Below, in pieces: positions 1 to 8,331 of a stretch of 30,804 bases of DNA. Under the pieces are notes generated by a model that had not been told where the DNA came from, searched no databases, and saw only the letters and a list, made by a program, of their open reading frames with translations. Source of the DNA: Candidatus Cloacimonas sp. (GTDB lineage Bacteria > Cloacimonadota > Cloacimonadia > Cloacimonadales > Cloacimonadaceae); the NCBI GenBank assembly GCA_035403355.1, contig DAONFA010000014.1:1-30804 (forward strand), given 5' to 3'. Each line of letters starts with the position of its first letter. The first letter of the stretch is position 1. A program made the translations under genes and the position numbers.

Positions 1-56
1 GGGCATAACCCGGCGGTTTTCAAGACCGCTGCCTTACCAATTAGGACTAATCCTCC
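1..56 (-). tRNA. tRNA-Ser (anticodon UGA), 3' part outside the window
   Basis: Read on the minus strand, the sequence begins at 56 with a GGAGGAT acceptor strand, then a D arm, then a perfect 5-bp anticodon stem (GCGGT/ACCGC) around loop CTTGAAA, giving anticodon TGA. The following CGGG-TTAT-GCCC can form the long variable arm typical of class II tRNAs such as tRNA-Ser. The T arm and the 3' acceptor strand lie beyond position 1, so the gene is truncated by the window edge. The layout matches bacterial tRNA-Ser(UGA), which decodes UCN serine codons. Confidence 0.93.
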
Positions 57-70
57 CTTACGGTTTTTTC

Positions 71-99
71 CTTCAAAATTTAGAAGGGATTTCTGTCAA
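71..99 (-). promoter_or_regulatory. Probable promoter of the tRNA-Ser gene
   Basis: On the minus strand a perfect -35 box TTGACA (94-99) is followed after 16-17 bp by a weak -10 (TTTGAA or TTGAAG, 71-77). This would start transcription a few bases before the mature tRNA 5' end at 56. A TTGACG (138-143) points the opposite way towards the gene at 260, and the two -35 boxes form an inverted repeat (GTCAAGA/TCTTGAC), suggesting divergent promoters. The -10 is poor, so this is tentative. Confidence 0.4.
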
Positions 100-259
100 G
101 ACCTTTCTTCTTTCTTCTTAATGCCAAGAAAAAAATCTTGACGGAATTTACACAATATTTCCTAATGAAAAAGTTAATAAGATGAGCGCTATATGAAAAA
201 TTAAAGTGTTGTATTGAAATCTATTTATGATTAGTAATATAGAGAAAAGGAGTTTAATT

Positions 260-1084
260 GTGAAAAGAAAGGTTGTCTCGTTGCTAATTTTCCTGTGCCT
301 GTTTGTATTGCTCTCTGCGGAGGATTTTTATCTTGGCGATATTAATAACTTAAGTGCTACCCAAATTTATGTTCCAGTTTGCGGAGCGAATAATTATGGT
401 TGGAGTAAATTCTTTTACTCTGCTGCGGAGCTCCAAAATGCAGGAATAATTAATCCTGTAGAAATTACCCGCATCGCTTTTCAAATAGGAGGTAGTGTTC
501 CTCTTGTAAATTATCTAATGGATACTCAAAGCATTTACATTGGAGCGTTTTCCGGTAATAACTATACACAAGCAGATTGCGTTCATCCGGGTTACACCAA
601 TAAAGCACTTATTTATAATGGGTCCATAACTTTTAACGGACCCGGCTGGGTTTCTATCTCTCTTTCTTCGCCCTATATGCTCAATCCTAATTCAGGAGTA
701 GAAATTTTATGGGAAAATAGAGACGGTAGTAGAGTAAGCCCTACTCCCAAATTCTGTTATACAGAATCCAGCTTAAATAAACAAGTGTATAAGACCTCGG
801 ATGATTTTTTCCCCGCTACCCAGATCGGAAGTAATGCTCCAAAACATCCCAATATTTGTTTTTCTACCGCGGATTTGAATATTCCCCAAGTAGAAATAGC
901 TTATGCAGGCAATTCCTGTTTACTATCCTGGAATTCTATTCAGGGAGCTAATTTATATGCTATTTATGTTGCAGATAATCCGTCTGGACCTTGGAGTTTT
1001 CTTACTTCCATAACTGGTACTCAATATTCCCTGCTTGCGGATTCACAAAGGAAATTCTACTATATAAAAGCTATAGGCAACTAA
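260..1084 (+). CDS. Secreted protein of unknown function with C-terminal fibronectin-III-like domain
   Basis: I chose the GTG start at 260, not the ATG at 227: it follows an AAAAGGAG ribosome binding site by 7 bases and begins a good signal peptide (KRK, then a hydrophobic stretch ending LLSAED). The mature part (about 250 residues) starts with a beta-rich region in which an aromatic segment (NNYGWSKFFYSAAEL) precedes an I-TRIAFQIGG strand. This layout is common in surface proteins of Bacteroidetes and Cloacimonadota. The last 65 residues (PQVEIAYAGNSCLLSWNSIQ to the end) read as a fibronectin-III-like beta sandwich. No NPFNP sorting domain and no lipobox are seen, so it is probably periplasmic or secreted. 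It stands alone with no operon partner. A precise function cannot be assigned. Confidence 0.8.
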   Translation: MKRKVVSLLIFLCLFVLLSAEDFYLGDINNLSATQIYVPVCGANNYGWSKFFYSAAELQNAGIINPVEITRIAFQIGGSVPLVNYLMDTQSIYIGAFSGNNYTQADCVHPGYTNKALIYNGSITFNGPGWVSISLSSPYMLNPNSGVEILWENRDGSRVSPTPKFCYTESSLNKQVYKTSDDFFPATQIGSNAPKHPNICFSTADLNIPQVEIAYAGNSCLLSWNSIQGANLYAIYVADNPSGPWSFLTSITGTQYSLLADSQRKFYYIKAIGN

Positions 1085-1132
1085 GAAAATTTACATAGTG
1101 AATCACTATATTGAGAATGGTGAAAAGGGGTT

Positions 1133-1240
1133 GGCAAAGGTAAAGGTGGTTTGGAAGGTTGAGATATACTCAGCCCTTTGCCTATACTAAATAGTCCGGA
1201 GAGCTATACGAAGGGCTTCCGCTACCATCGCTATTTTTTT
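1133..1240 (+). other. Structured intergenic element with two competing stems and a T-tract
   Basis: Three segments can pair in two mutually exclusive ways. GGCAAAGG (1133-1140) is perfectly complementary to CCTTTGCC (1175-1182). AGCCCTTTG (1172-1180) pairs with CGAAGGGCT (1209-1217), extended after a CC bulge by TATA/TATA. A T7 tract (1234-1240) follows 16 bases later. This resembles the antiterminator/terminator logic of an attenuator, but no gene starts soon downstream on the plus strand, and the spacing to the T-tract is too long for a canonical terminator. It matches no RNA family I recognise. Confidence 0.4.
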
Positions 1241-1706
1241 GTGTCACCTGTCAGCTTTTAAAACCTTTTCAATCCTCTCAATACCTTTTTTCTCAGCAAC
1301 CTACACTACCCTGTTATTAAAAAAGGGAGGTTCTCAACAATTGGAGGCATTACAGGAATAGGTTTATTGATATTCAATTCGGATCGGAAGATTTGTTCAG
1401 GGTTTTGATTATTTCTACCGCTATTATTTATATCACTCAAGTTTGACAGTTCAATTTTGTAACTGATTGGAAATAGATATAGATAAAAATTGAAAAAAAG
1501 CTCTTGGCACAACATATTTCATTTTTTACCCAAGATTTTATCTTTTACAACATCATTATGAATTCAGGAATAGAAATCCCTTCAGAAGAAAATATTTGAC
1601 TGGTATATTCTACAGCATTGGAACAAATTTTGAAGTTTCTGGTTGCATTGTCCATTGTTTCATCACCTCTGAGCCCGAAATTTTCTTCATAACACTCCGA
1701 TATAAC

Positions 1707-1748
1707 TCCCGTATCGTTCTCGTGTCGCGATATGGGAACGATACGGGA
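1707..1748. repeat. 13-bp perfect inverted repeat with 16-base loop
   Basis: TCCCGTATCGTTC (1707-1719) and GAACGATACGGGA (1736-1748) are exact reverse complements separated by 16 bases that include TCGCGA. There is no T-tract, so it is not a terminator. It could be a dispersed palindromic repeat, a recombination site or a protein binding site. Confidence 0.7.
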
Positions 1749-2088
1749 ATCTCTTCAGCCGCATATCGCAAAAAAGAAGGAACTGATAAACAAGTAATTT
1801 TTGGATGAAAAAAGAATATTCGCTGCTGATAGTGAGTTATCGCTTTATGGTGTTGATTTTCTATGCCGGATAAATATAGGGTGATTGATTGTTGGGTTGG
1901 AAGGGTGTGGGCTTTCTGTTTTAACTCACAATTTTTCGGATTTCAGACCAGCTAAAAAGCGGTTGTAAGTGAAAAAGAATCGTGGGTAATAGTTACATTG
2001 AAGGCAGGTGAAAATTGTAAGTCAAAACCTACCGCTGTTTGCATCGTGAAATTTCTAAGGGCTTTATTAATTTCTGTAAAGTGGTGGG

Positions 2089-3462
2089 TTATTTTCCAAT
2101 GCAGAATTCGCTGAAGATTTTATTTAACAGGTCGTCGGTAGTGATAATTCCTAAAATTTCTTCCAAGGCATTGCTGGCGGAAATAAGTTCAAAGGCAATA
2201 AATTCGTAGCCCTGTTTTTCTTCTATGGAGTGTTTTGCTTGATGCAAAAACTGCAGGGATTTAGATAGAGCAATCAGATGTCGGTTATTGATGATGATGG
2301 GTTTATTCAGTAATTCAGTGCTCAGCGATAACTGCCGGGAAATTGCATCGGTAAGGTCTTTCAAGCCCTTTTCCGTTATTACGCTGCAATAAATTCCCCC
2401 TGGTATTTTAGGTGCATTTTCCGGCAGCAAATCCGCTTTACTGAAAACGGCAAGGGTTTTGGAATAAAGTTCAGGCGGAATAGTGGATAAAGAAAGTAAT
2501 TCCGTTATTTGCAGGTTAGGATTAGTTACTGTATTAGCTTCCACTAAATAAAGGATAAGGTCTGATTCCTGCATCAATGCGTAGCTTTTAGCAATTCCTT
2601 CTTTTTCAATGTCATCAGGAGATTCTCTTAGTCCTGCTGTATCATAAATAACTACAGGAAATCCATTTAGGGATAAAGATTCCTCTAAATAATCCCTGGT
2701 CGTTCCCGGGTGGGGAGTTACGATAGCTCTGTTTTGTTGCAGTAAAGCATTAAAAAGTGAGGATTTACCAACATTCGGAGCACCCGTTAAACAAATCTTG
2801 ATTCCTTCGCGTAGTCGTCTTCCCTGTTCGCCTGTATTTTTCAGTTCTTCCGCTGTTTTGATGATATCTTTTAATTCCTGATACATAGCATTGGAATCGG
2901 GTAAAGGTAAATCCTGATCGGTAAAATCAATTGCCAGCTCAAAACGGATACGCAGTTCCGTAATGCGGTTTAATAATATTTGTAAGTATTTGCTCAATTT
3001 ACCCTTAAGCTGTAAAAGAGCTGCTTTTTCTGCCTGGGTTGCCTGTGCCTGAATAAGGTCGTTAACTGCTTCTGCCTGGCTTAAATCCATTTTTCCATTT
3101 AAGAAAGCACGCAAGGTAAATTCTCCCGGTTTTGCCAGACGGCAGGAAAGAAGAAGGATATTAAGAATACGATTGACAAGATTGGGATTGCCATGACAGG
3201 ATATTTCAATAACATCCTCTCCTGTATAGCTATGTGGTTCTCTAAAAACGGAAAGCAGAACTTCGTCTATTGCCTCTTCTGTTTCTGCATAAAAAGTACC
3301 AAAAACAAGGCGTTGAGAAGGTTGCTTAAGAAGTTTATTGCCCGGAGAAAAGTGTTTGGCTACAAGCTCAATGCAACCCTTGCCACTTAAGCGGATTACA
3401 GCTATGGCAGAAAATCCGGCAGGAGTTATCGGTGCGCAAATAATCTCGCTAACATTTTTCAT
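2089..3462 (-). CDS. mnmE: tRNA uridine-5-carboxymethylaminomethyl modification GTPase MnmE (TrmE)
   Basis: MnmE works with MnmG to modify U34 in the wobble position of certain tRNAs. All family landmarks are present in 457 residues, the usual length. They are the N-terminal tetrahydrofolate-binding domain (API-PAGFSAIAVIRLSG), the G1 loop GAPNVGKS at about 227-234, TTRDY (G2), DTAG at 274-277 (G3), SKAD (G4) and the terminal CIGK with catalytic Cys454. The start codon overlaps the dxs stop as ATGA (3459-3462), so translation is probably coupled. It is the last gene of the long minus-strand run. mnmG is not in the window. The gene looks intact. Confidence 0.97.
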   Translation of the reverse strand: MKNVSEIICAPITPAGFSAIAVIRLSGKGCIELVAKHFSPGNKLLKQPSQRLVFGTFYAETEEAIDEVLLSVFREPHSYTGEDVIEISCHGNPNLVNRILNILLLSCRLAKPGEFTLRAFLNGKMDLSQAEAVNDLIQAQATQAEKAALLQLKGKLSKYLQILLNRITELRIRFELAIDFTDQDLPLPDSNAMYQELKDIIKTAEELKNTGEQGRRLREGIKICLTGAPNVGKSSLFNALLQQNRAIVTPHPGTTRDYLEESLSLNGFPVVIYDTAGLRESPDDIEKEGIAKSYALMQESDLILYLVEANTVTNPNLQITELLSLSTIPPELYSKTLAVFSKADLLPENAPKIPGGIYCSVITEKGLKDLTDAISRQLSLSTELLNKPIIINNRHLIALSKSLQFLHQAKHSIEEKQGYEFIAFELISASNALEEILGIITTDDLLNKIFSEFCIGK

Positions 3463-5324
3463 TTAAGCATCTGGATTATCTTTTCATACAGCCGGGGAGC
3501 TGTAAAACCGATTTCTTCAAGAAGTTCCGATATTTTTCCTTGGGCAATAAAGCGATCGGGATAGCCAAAATTGATAACTGTAACCTTTTCAGTAGCTAAT
3601 AATTGAGCTATGCGTGCTCCCATTCCTCCAATAACAGCATTACTTTCAAAAGTGAAAATGTATTTGCAGTTAGAAGCCACTTGCAGAAGGGTATTTTCAT
3701 CCAAGGGTTTTACAGAGAGCAATTGTACCAGCTGTGAAGGTATCTTATCTTTAGCCAGCAAATTATGCACTTCCTCAGCTGTAAAAAAAGCATCTCCGCA
3801 AGCAATTAAGGCAATATTCCCTTCCTTGGAGTGAATTATGGCAGGAAAGGGATTAAAATCGGTTAATGTTTGATGAACAGAAGCAGGAATTACAGTTCCC
3901 CGTGGATAACGAATAGCCACGGGACCCTCTTTATATTTTGCAGCCCAGGTAAGCATTGCCACAAGTTCTTCTGCGGTGGAAGGAGTTAAAATAATCATAT
4001 TGGGAACAAAGCTTAAAAAAGAAAGATCAAAAGCACCGTGATGCGTAGCTCCATCTTCACCTACAAGACCAGCTCTATCAATGCAAAAAACAACGGGTAA
4101 TCGGGGTAAAGCAACATCGTGAATAATCTGGTCTAAGGCACGCTGGAGAAAAGTGGAATAGATTGCCACAAAAGGTTTTAATCCCTTCGTGGACATTCCT
4201 GCTGCCAAAGTTACGGAATGCTGTTCAGCAATGCCGACATCAAAAAAGCGGTCGGGAAAGGTCTCTTCAAATTTGCTCAATCCTGTTCCGGCAGTCATAG
4301 CAGCTGTAATTGCCACAATTTTAGGATCTTTTTGGGCTAAAGTGACCAGGGTTGAGCCCATCAGGTCACTCCAACTTTGTTTTCCGCTACTGATTTGTTT
4401 GCCTGTTTTTAAATCAAAAGGTCCTGTTCCATGAAAAAGAGCAGAGTCCTTTTCTGCAGGAGGATAGCCCTTACCTTTTTGGGTAACAATATGGATCAGG
4501 ACAGGACCCACCATAAAATTCTTTACTCTTTTGATAATCTTCAGGAGCTGCTCTATATCATGACCATCTATAGGACCTACATATTTAAAGCCCAGGTCTT
4601 CAAAAATAATGTTGGGCACCAGGATATTCATCATTGATTCTTCCAGCTTTTGGGCTCCGTAAATAAAATTGCGCCGAATATTAGCTGGTAAAGTATGACT
4701 GAAATCCCAAACCTGCTTTTTAAGGACATTATAAGATTTACTGGCAAGCATCCGAGCCATATATTTCTGCAAACCGCCTACATTTTTAGAGATGGACATT
4801 TCGTTATCATTTAAGATAACGATGAATTTATCCTTTTGCAGGTGCCCACCGTAATTTAATGCCTCAAAACTCATGCCTCCGGTTAAAGCTCCATCACCAA
4901 TCACGGCAAGGCAATGACCCTGTTCATTATTCAAATCCCTGGCACAGGTAATTCCTAAAGCGGCGGAAACGGAAGTGCTGCTATGACCGGTAGTAAAAGC
5001 ATCATAAGGACTTTCGTCCCGATTGGTAAAACCACTGATACCTTTATACTGCCTTAAAGTATCAAACTGAGCATTGCGTCCGGTTAAAATTTTCCAGCTG
5101 TATGCCTGATGCCCTACATCCCAAACAATTCTATCGGTTAAAGGATCAAACAGATAGAGCAAAGCAATGGTAAGATCTACCGTTCCCAAACTGGGAGCTA
5201 AATGACCTCCTGTTTTAGAAACAACTTGCACAATGCGGGTGCGAACTTCCTTCGCCAGAGTTTTCAGTTCGCTTACAGATAGTTCTTTAATCTGTTTCGG
5301 CTCGGTTATTTGTTCTAAAATCAT
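3459..5324 (-). CDS. dxs: 1-deoxy-D-xylulose-5-phosphate synthase
   Basis: Dxs condenses pyruvate and glyceraldehyde 3-phosphate to DXP with thiamine diphosphate, the first step of the MEP isoprenoid pathway. The 621 residues match the family length. Visible signatures are GGHLAPSLG with substrate-binding His41, the thiamine-diphosphate motif GDGALTGG (Asp144) through NDNE at 172-175, and GIAEQHSV with Glu367, the acid that activates the cofactor. The transketolase C-terminal domain follows. The ATG at 5324 has a good AAGGAG site six bases upstream. The gene lies 19 bp after the BatA-like gene and overlaps mnmE by 4 bp, so both neighbours are probably on the same transcript. Confidence 0.97.
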   Translation of the reverse strand: MILEQITEPKQIKELSVSELKTLAKEVRTRIVQVVSKTGGHLAPSLGTVDLTIALLYLFDPLTDRIVWDVGHQAYSWKILTGRNAQFDTLRQYKGISGFTNRDESPYDAFTTGHSSTSVSAALGITCARDLNNEQGHCLAVIGDGALTGGMSFEALNYGGHLQKDKFIVILNDNEMSISKNVGGLQKYMARMLASKSYNVLKKQVWDFSHTLPANIRRNFIYGAQKLEESMMNILVPNIIFEDLGFKYVGPIDGHDIEQLLKIIKRVKNFMVGPVLIHIVTQKGKGYPPAEKDSALFHGTGPFDLKTGKQISSGKQSWSDLMGSTLVTLAQKDPKIVAITAAMTAGTGLSKFEETFPDRFFDVGIAEQHSVTLAAGMSTKGLKPFVAIYSTFLQRALDQIIHDVALPRLPVVFCIDRAGLVGEDGATHHGAFDLSFLSFVPNMIILTPSTAEELVAMLTWAAKYKEGPVAIRYPRGTVIPASVHQTLTDFNPFPAIIHSKEGNIALIACGDAFFTAEEVHNLLAKDKIPSQLVQLLSVKPLDENTLLQVASNCKYIFTFESNAVIGGMGARIAQLLATEKVTVINFGYPDRFIAQGKISELLEEIGFTAPRLYEKIIQMLK

Positions 5325-5343
5325 TTCTTCTCCTTGCCGCCTG

Positions 5344-7260
5344 CTATTTTGCCCTTGTTTCTTCTGTCTTCACGATAATAATTTCCAAAATCATTAAAGC
5401 GAAGGCAATGGCAAGTAAAATTTTCCAGAGGTCATGACCCAGGCGTGAAAAGAAAAGTTTATCCTCCCATTTATCCCCTAAGTTTTTTATCCCTTTAGGG
5501 AGATTAGTTCTGGTTTCGGAATCGCTATAGTCAATGTTAATTGCCATTGCATAACTGCGAGGCGTATTCGGCTCAAAAATATAAATTCCTGGTTCCGTAG
5601 CCAAATAACGGCGGTTGGAGATAATTTCTCCTGTAGGCAGCTGTAATTTATCAAATATAAGCACTTGCCCGATTTTATTATTTGTTTCCGGAATTTCCGA
5701 ACCGGCAAGATAATCCAAAGTGCGGAAAGCCAGAACCGGAAACGCGGGGTCAATAAAGAAAGGATTGTTTTCCGAGGCAATATTCCAAAGCCAGAGGGAC
5801 TGTTTTTCATTAACAACCGCCAGAGGAATGTTTTGGGCTGAAATCAGCACTCCGGCATTCTTATTAACCGCTTGCCAGTAGTCGCTGAGGGTAGTATTTT
5901 TAAGTGCTTTTCCCGAAATGAGAGAGCTGATATAGTGATGAGCATTCAGGTTATCTATAGTGATTGCCTTTTGCGTGCGTTCTTTAATTTCAATGCCGAA
6001 ACTGTTGTTCAGATAGGACTTCAAATCGGCAGAGAGATTATCTCCCAGGCAAAAAAGAATACCTTTTTTCCGGTTTTGGAGGTTGGTAAAGACCTCGCGT
6101 AAGCGGGAAGTTAAAGCTCCGCAATCGTAAACGACAAAAAGTTGCGCTTTATCCAGGTCACTTATTGAAAGAGCATCAGCAGAGATGATTTGAAAAGAGG
6201 AAGCGCTATAAACCTTTAAGATTGTAGAAAGAATAGCAGGCAAGCTGCCGTTGCGAGTAATAACCGTAACCCGAGGTTTACTATAATAAGGAAAAGCAAA
6301 ATAACAACGGTTATCCGTTATTTGGCGTTCATCGTTAACTTCAATATAGCCACTCTGCCATCCATCAGAGCGAAGTTCAATCGGGATGGTTTCAATAACT
6401 GTGCTTTGAGCAGGAACGGAGAGAAATTTTTCTGCCAGTTTGATATCGTTTACCACTGCCTTTACAAGCACATCTTTGCGTTCGGTTTCTCCATAATTGG
6501 CAACTGTGAATTGAATCAGCTGTTGATTATGTTTTTCCACCAATTGGGGTAAGGCATTGGCAGATATAACTGCCAGGTTTTCATAGTCCACTGTTTCCGG
6601 AACGGGAATAAGAGCAATGGGAACACTGGTTTTCAGCTCTGCAGGGGGAATTCTTAAATCGGTGATAAGATAAATCTCACGATTGGGCATTTGACTTTCG
6701 GCAAGTTTGGTTTCTGCTTGCGCCAGCATTTCTTCCAAAGTGAGAGGACTGAAAGTGATTTTTAACTGCCCGATAAGCGTTTCAGGCAAAGAACCGGCAT
6801 AAATTTGGCTATGCAGGAGGTTCCAGTTTTCATCGGAACTAATTGGTATCAAACGGTCATCCGGATTGGCTTTGGCATTTATTTTTTGCAATGCCTCTTT
6901 GGCATATTGCAAGGAACTTTTTCCTCTTTCAGCATAATCCATACTGTAAGAAGTATCTATCAAAATAGCAATTGCCGTAGGAGGATGTTTACCTGAGGGT
7001 TTTAGTTTCGGAGAAGAAAGCATTGGACGCGCAACTGCTAAAACAACCAGCAGAATAATCAACATCCTGATAATCAGTAAAAGAATGTTTTTCAGTTTAC
7101 TGCGGCTTTTTTCCTGTTCTTTGCTTAGTTTTATAAACCTCAAAGTTGGGAAAACAATCTTCAGCGGTTTTTTCTTAGCCAGCAGCCAGATTAGCAACGG
7201 GATTATTACGGCTGCTGCAAAAAAGAGGAAAGTAGCATTTAAAAAGGAAAGCTGAAACAA
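5344..7260 (-). CDS. BatA-like membrane protein with von Willebrand factor A domain
   Basis: This 638-residue protein has the aerotolerance/BatA-like architecture. Two N-terminal membrane helices (about 8-27 and 58-76) flank a basic segment, followed by a VWA domain whose metal-ion site motif DTSYS (D102, S104, S106) is intact, a long beta-rich periplasmic part, and a C-terminal helix near 612-631. Such proteins usually work with a MoxR ATPase in envelope functions, but no moxR is in the window. The start is an unusual TTG at 7258-7260: the N-terminus MFQLSFLNATFLFFA fits the family, and the upstream gene's TAG abuts it directly (TAGTTG), so it is probably translated by coupling. There is no GTG or ATG alternative that preserves the first helix. 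Confidence 0.85.
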   Translation of the reverse strand: MFQLSFLNATFLFFAAAVIIPLLIWLLAKKKPLKIVFPTLRFIKLSKEQEKSRSKLKNILLLIIRMLIILLVVLAVARPMLSSPKLKPSGKHPPTAIAILIDTSYSMDYAERGKSSLQYAKEALQKINAKANPDDRLIPISSDENWNLLHSQIYAGSLPETLIGQLKITFSPLTLEEMLAQAETKLAESQMPNREIYLITDLRIPPAELKTSVPIALIPVPETVDYENLAVISANALPQLVEKHNQQLIQFTVANYGETERKDVLVKAVVNDIKLAEKFLSVPAQSTVIETIPIELRSDGWQSGYIEVNDERQITDNRCYFAFPYYSKPRVTVITRNGSLPAILSTILKVYSASSFQIISADALSISDLDKAQLFVVYDCGALTSRLREVFTNLQNRKKGILFCLGDNLSADLKSYLNNSFGIEIKERTQKAITIDNLNAHHYISSLISGKALKNTTLSDYWQAVNKNAGVLISAQNIPLAVVNEKQSLWLWNIASENNPFFIDPAFPVLAFRTLDYLAGSEIPETNNKIGQVLIFDKLQLPTGEIISNRRYLATEPGIYIFEPNTPRSYAMAINIDYSDSETRTNLPKGIKNLGDKWEDKLFFSRLGHDLWKILLAIAFALMILEIIIVKTEETRAK

Positions 7261-8331
7261 CTAAATACCTGCACTAATGGAAAATAGATAGTCACTATCA
7301 GCAAGTTTCATTCCCGTGCTATTCAGGGAAAAATCAAAGTGGAAATTCCTGTAATAATAGCCAGCGCCAAGGGTGAAATTGATATTATCAGCCCCGTAAA
7401 AATCGTGGCTGTAAGTGCCCACTCTAAGATCAAAAGAACTGCTGTTTTCGGTTGAAGAGGAATTGCTGCCGGAGTTTAAATTCCATCTGTAACCATAACC
7501 AAGATGATAAGTTGTTTCGGGCTTTTTGGCAAGTTTGCTTTGTATTCCGGCATAATAGTGACTGTTTGTTCCTTCAAAACCAAGACCTGCAGCAGCTCTT
7601 CTTTGCAAGGTAACGGAATCATAATTTTCCCACCAGAGCATTGAAAGAAGGTCATAGAAAGAAGCGGCATAAACAATATCACCCATTTTATAGGTTATAC
7701 CAAGGTCACCGGAAACACCTTTGGCTTTATCGTCAATAAAACCATCCCGAATTAAACTATTGCCAACCTTATGCTCCCTCAGGTAAACGAGACGCCCGGA
7801 AAGGTATTTCAAATTTATTCCGGCGGCTAATTTGGGATAATTTTCGTCTCTTCCACCCCAGGAAACTTGAACTTTATCCATTTTATAGTCATAATATTCA
7901 CTATTCAAACCATCTTCACTAAACTGACTGATATGCACTGAAGCAACCGGTTGATAGCTGAAAGAAACAGCACCGGTATTTAGCACAAAGTATTTGAATT
8001 GTTTGTCTTTCAAGGTATTGCTAACACTGATGGCACTATAAAAATCCAGGTCTTCCTCTGCTGTTAAACGAAAAGACAGAGAAAACGAACCAAGCTTATT
8101 ATCAGCCATCAAAGCAGGATTGCCGTAAGCGCAAAAAGGATCGCTGGCATTAGTTAAATTAAGAGCTCCCGCTCCCATAGCAATAGGAGAAACATTACTT
8201 TCCGGAAGAGTGTAATCATAATCCGTTATCGGCAGAGGCGTAACCTGCTGAGCGAACAAAAATATAGCAGGAACAAATAACAGAAGGGTAATATAAACAA
8301 CCTTAGGCAAGGAAATAAAACTCCCTAACAT
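7261..8331 (-). CDS. PorV/PorQ-like outer-membrane beta-barrel protein
   Basis: A signal peptide (hydrophobic core YITLLLFVPAIFLF, ending AQQ) leads into a 356-residue beta-rich protein. The segment with MGAGALNLTNASDP-NPAL matches the 'MGG-A-DD-A-NPAGL' opening of the PorV/PorQ/UPF0164 barrel families, and the end has alternating aromatic strands closing in SISAGI. In Bacteroidetes PorV is an outer-membrane shuttle of type IX secretion. Whether this protein has that role is inference, helped by the C25 protease with sorting domain at the head of the same operon. Its ATG overlaps the previous stop as TAATG, with an AGGAAAAGGGG tract 8-18 bases upstream. Its own TAG touches the next start. It could also be a generic FadL/PorV-type barrel. 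Confidence 0.7.
   Translation of the reverse strand: MLGSFISLPKVVYITLLLFVPAIFLFAQQVTPLPITDYDYTLPESNVSPIAMGAGALNLTNASDPFCAYGNPALMADNKLGSFSLSFRLTAEEDLDFYSAISVSNTLKDKQFKYFVLNTGAVSFSYQPVASVHISQFSEDGLNSEYYDYKMDKVQVSWGGRDENYPKLAAGINLKYLSGRLVYLREHKVGNSLIRDGFIDDKAKGVSGDLGITYKMGDIVYAASFYDLLSMLWWENYDSVTLQRRAAAGLGFEGTNSHYYAGIQSKLAKKPETTYHLGYGYRWNLNSGSNSSSTENSSSFDLRVGTYSHDFYGADNINFTLGAGYYYRNFHFDFSLNSTGMKLADSDYLFSISAGI

Larger units (their letters stand above)
1085..2088. other. About 1 kb without a convincing gene
   Basis: This gap lies between a plus-strand gene end and the 3' end of mnmE. It contains a hairpin-prone segment (1133-1240) and a 13-bp inverted repeat (1707-1748), listed separately. A short hairpin (ATAGTG/CACTAT, 1096-1109) directly follows the stop at 1084 but has no T-tract. 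Two open frames of about 70 codons (1306-1515 minus, 1596-1808 plus) lack ribosome binding sites; the first may be a gene remnant. I see no terminator with a proper T-tract for mnmE. Confidence 0.6.

Noticed and set aside
1096..1109. Terminator after the secreted protein at 260-1084
   Set aside because: The ATAGTG/CACTAT hairpin is short and AT-rich and has no following T-tract.
1596..1808. Plus-strand frame of 70 codons
   Set aside because: It spans the 13-bp palindrome, has no ribosome site and no recognisable domain, and is most likely incidental.
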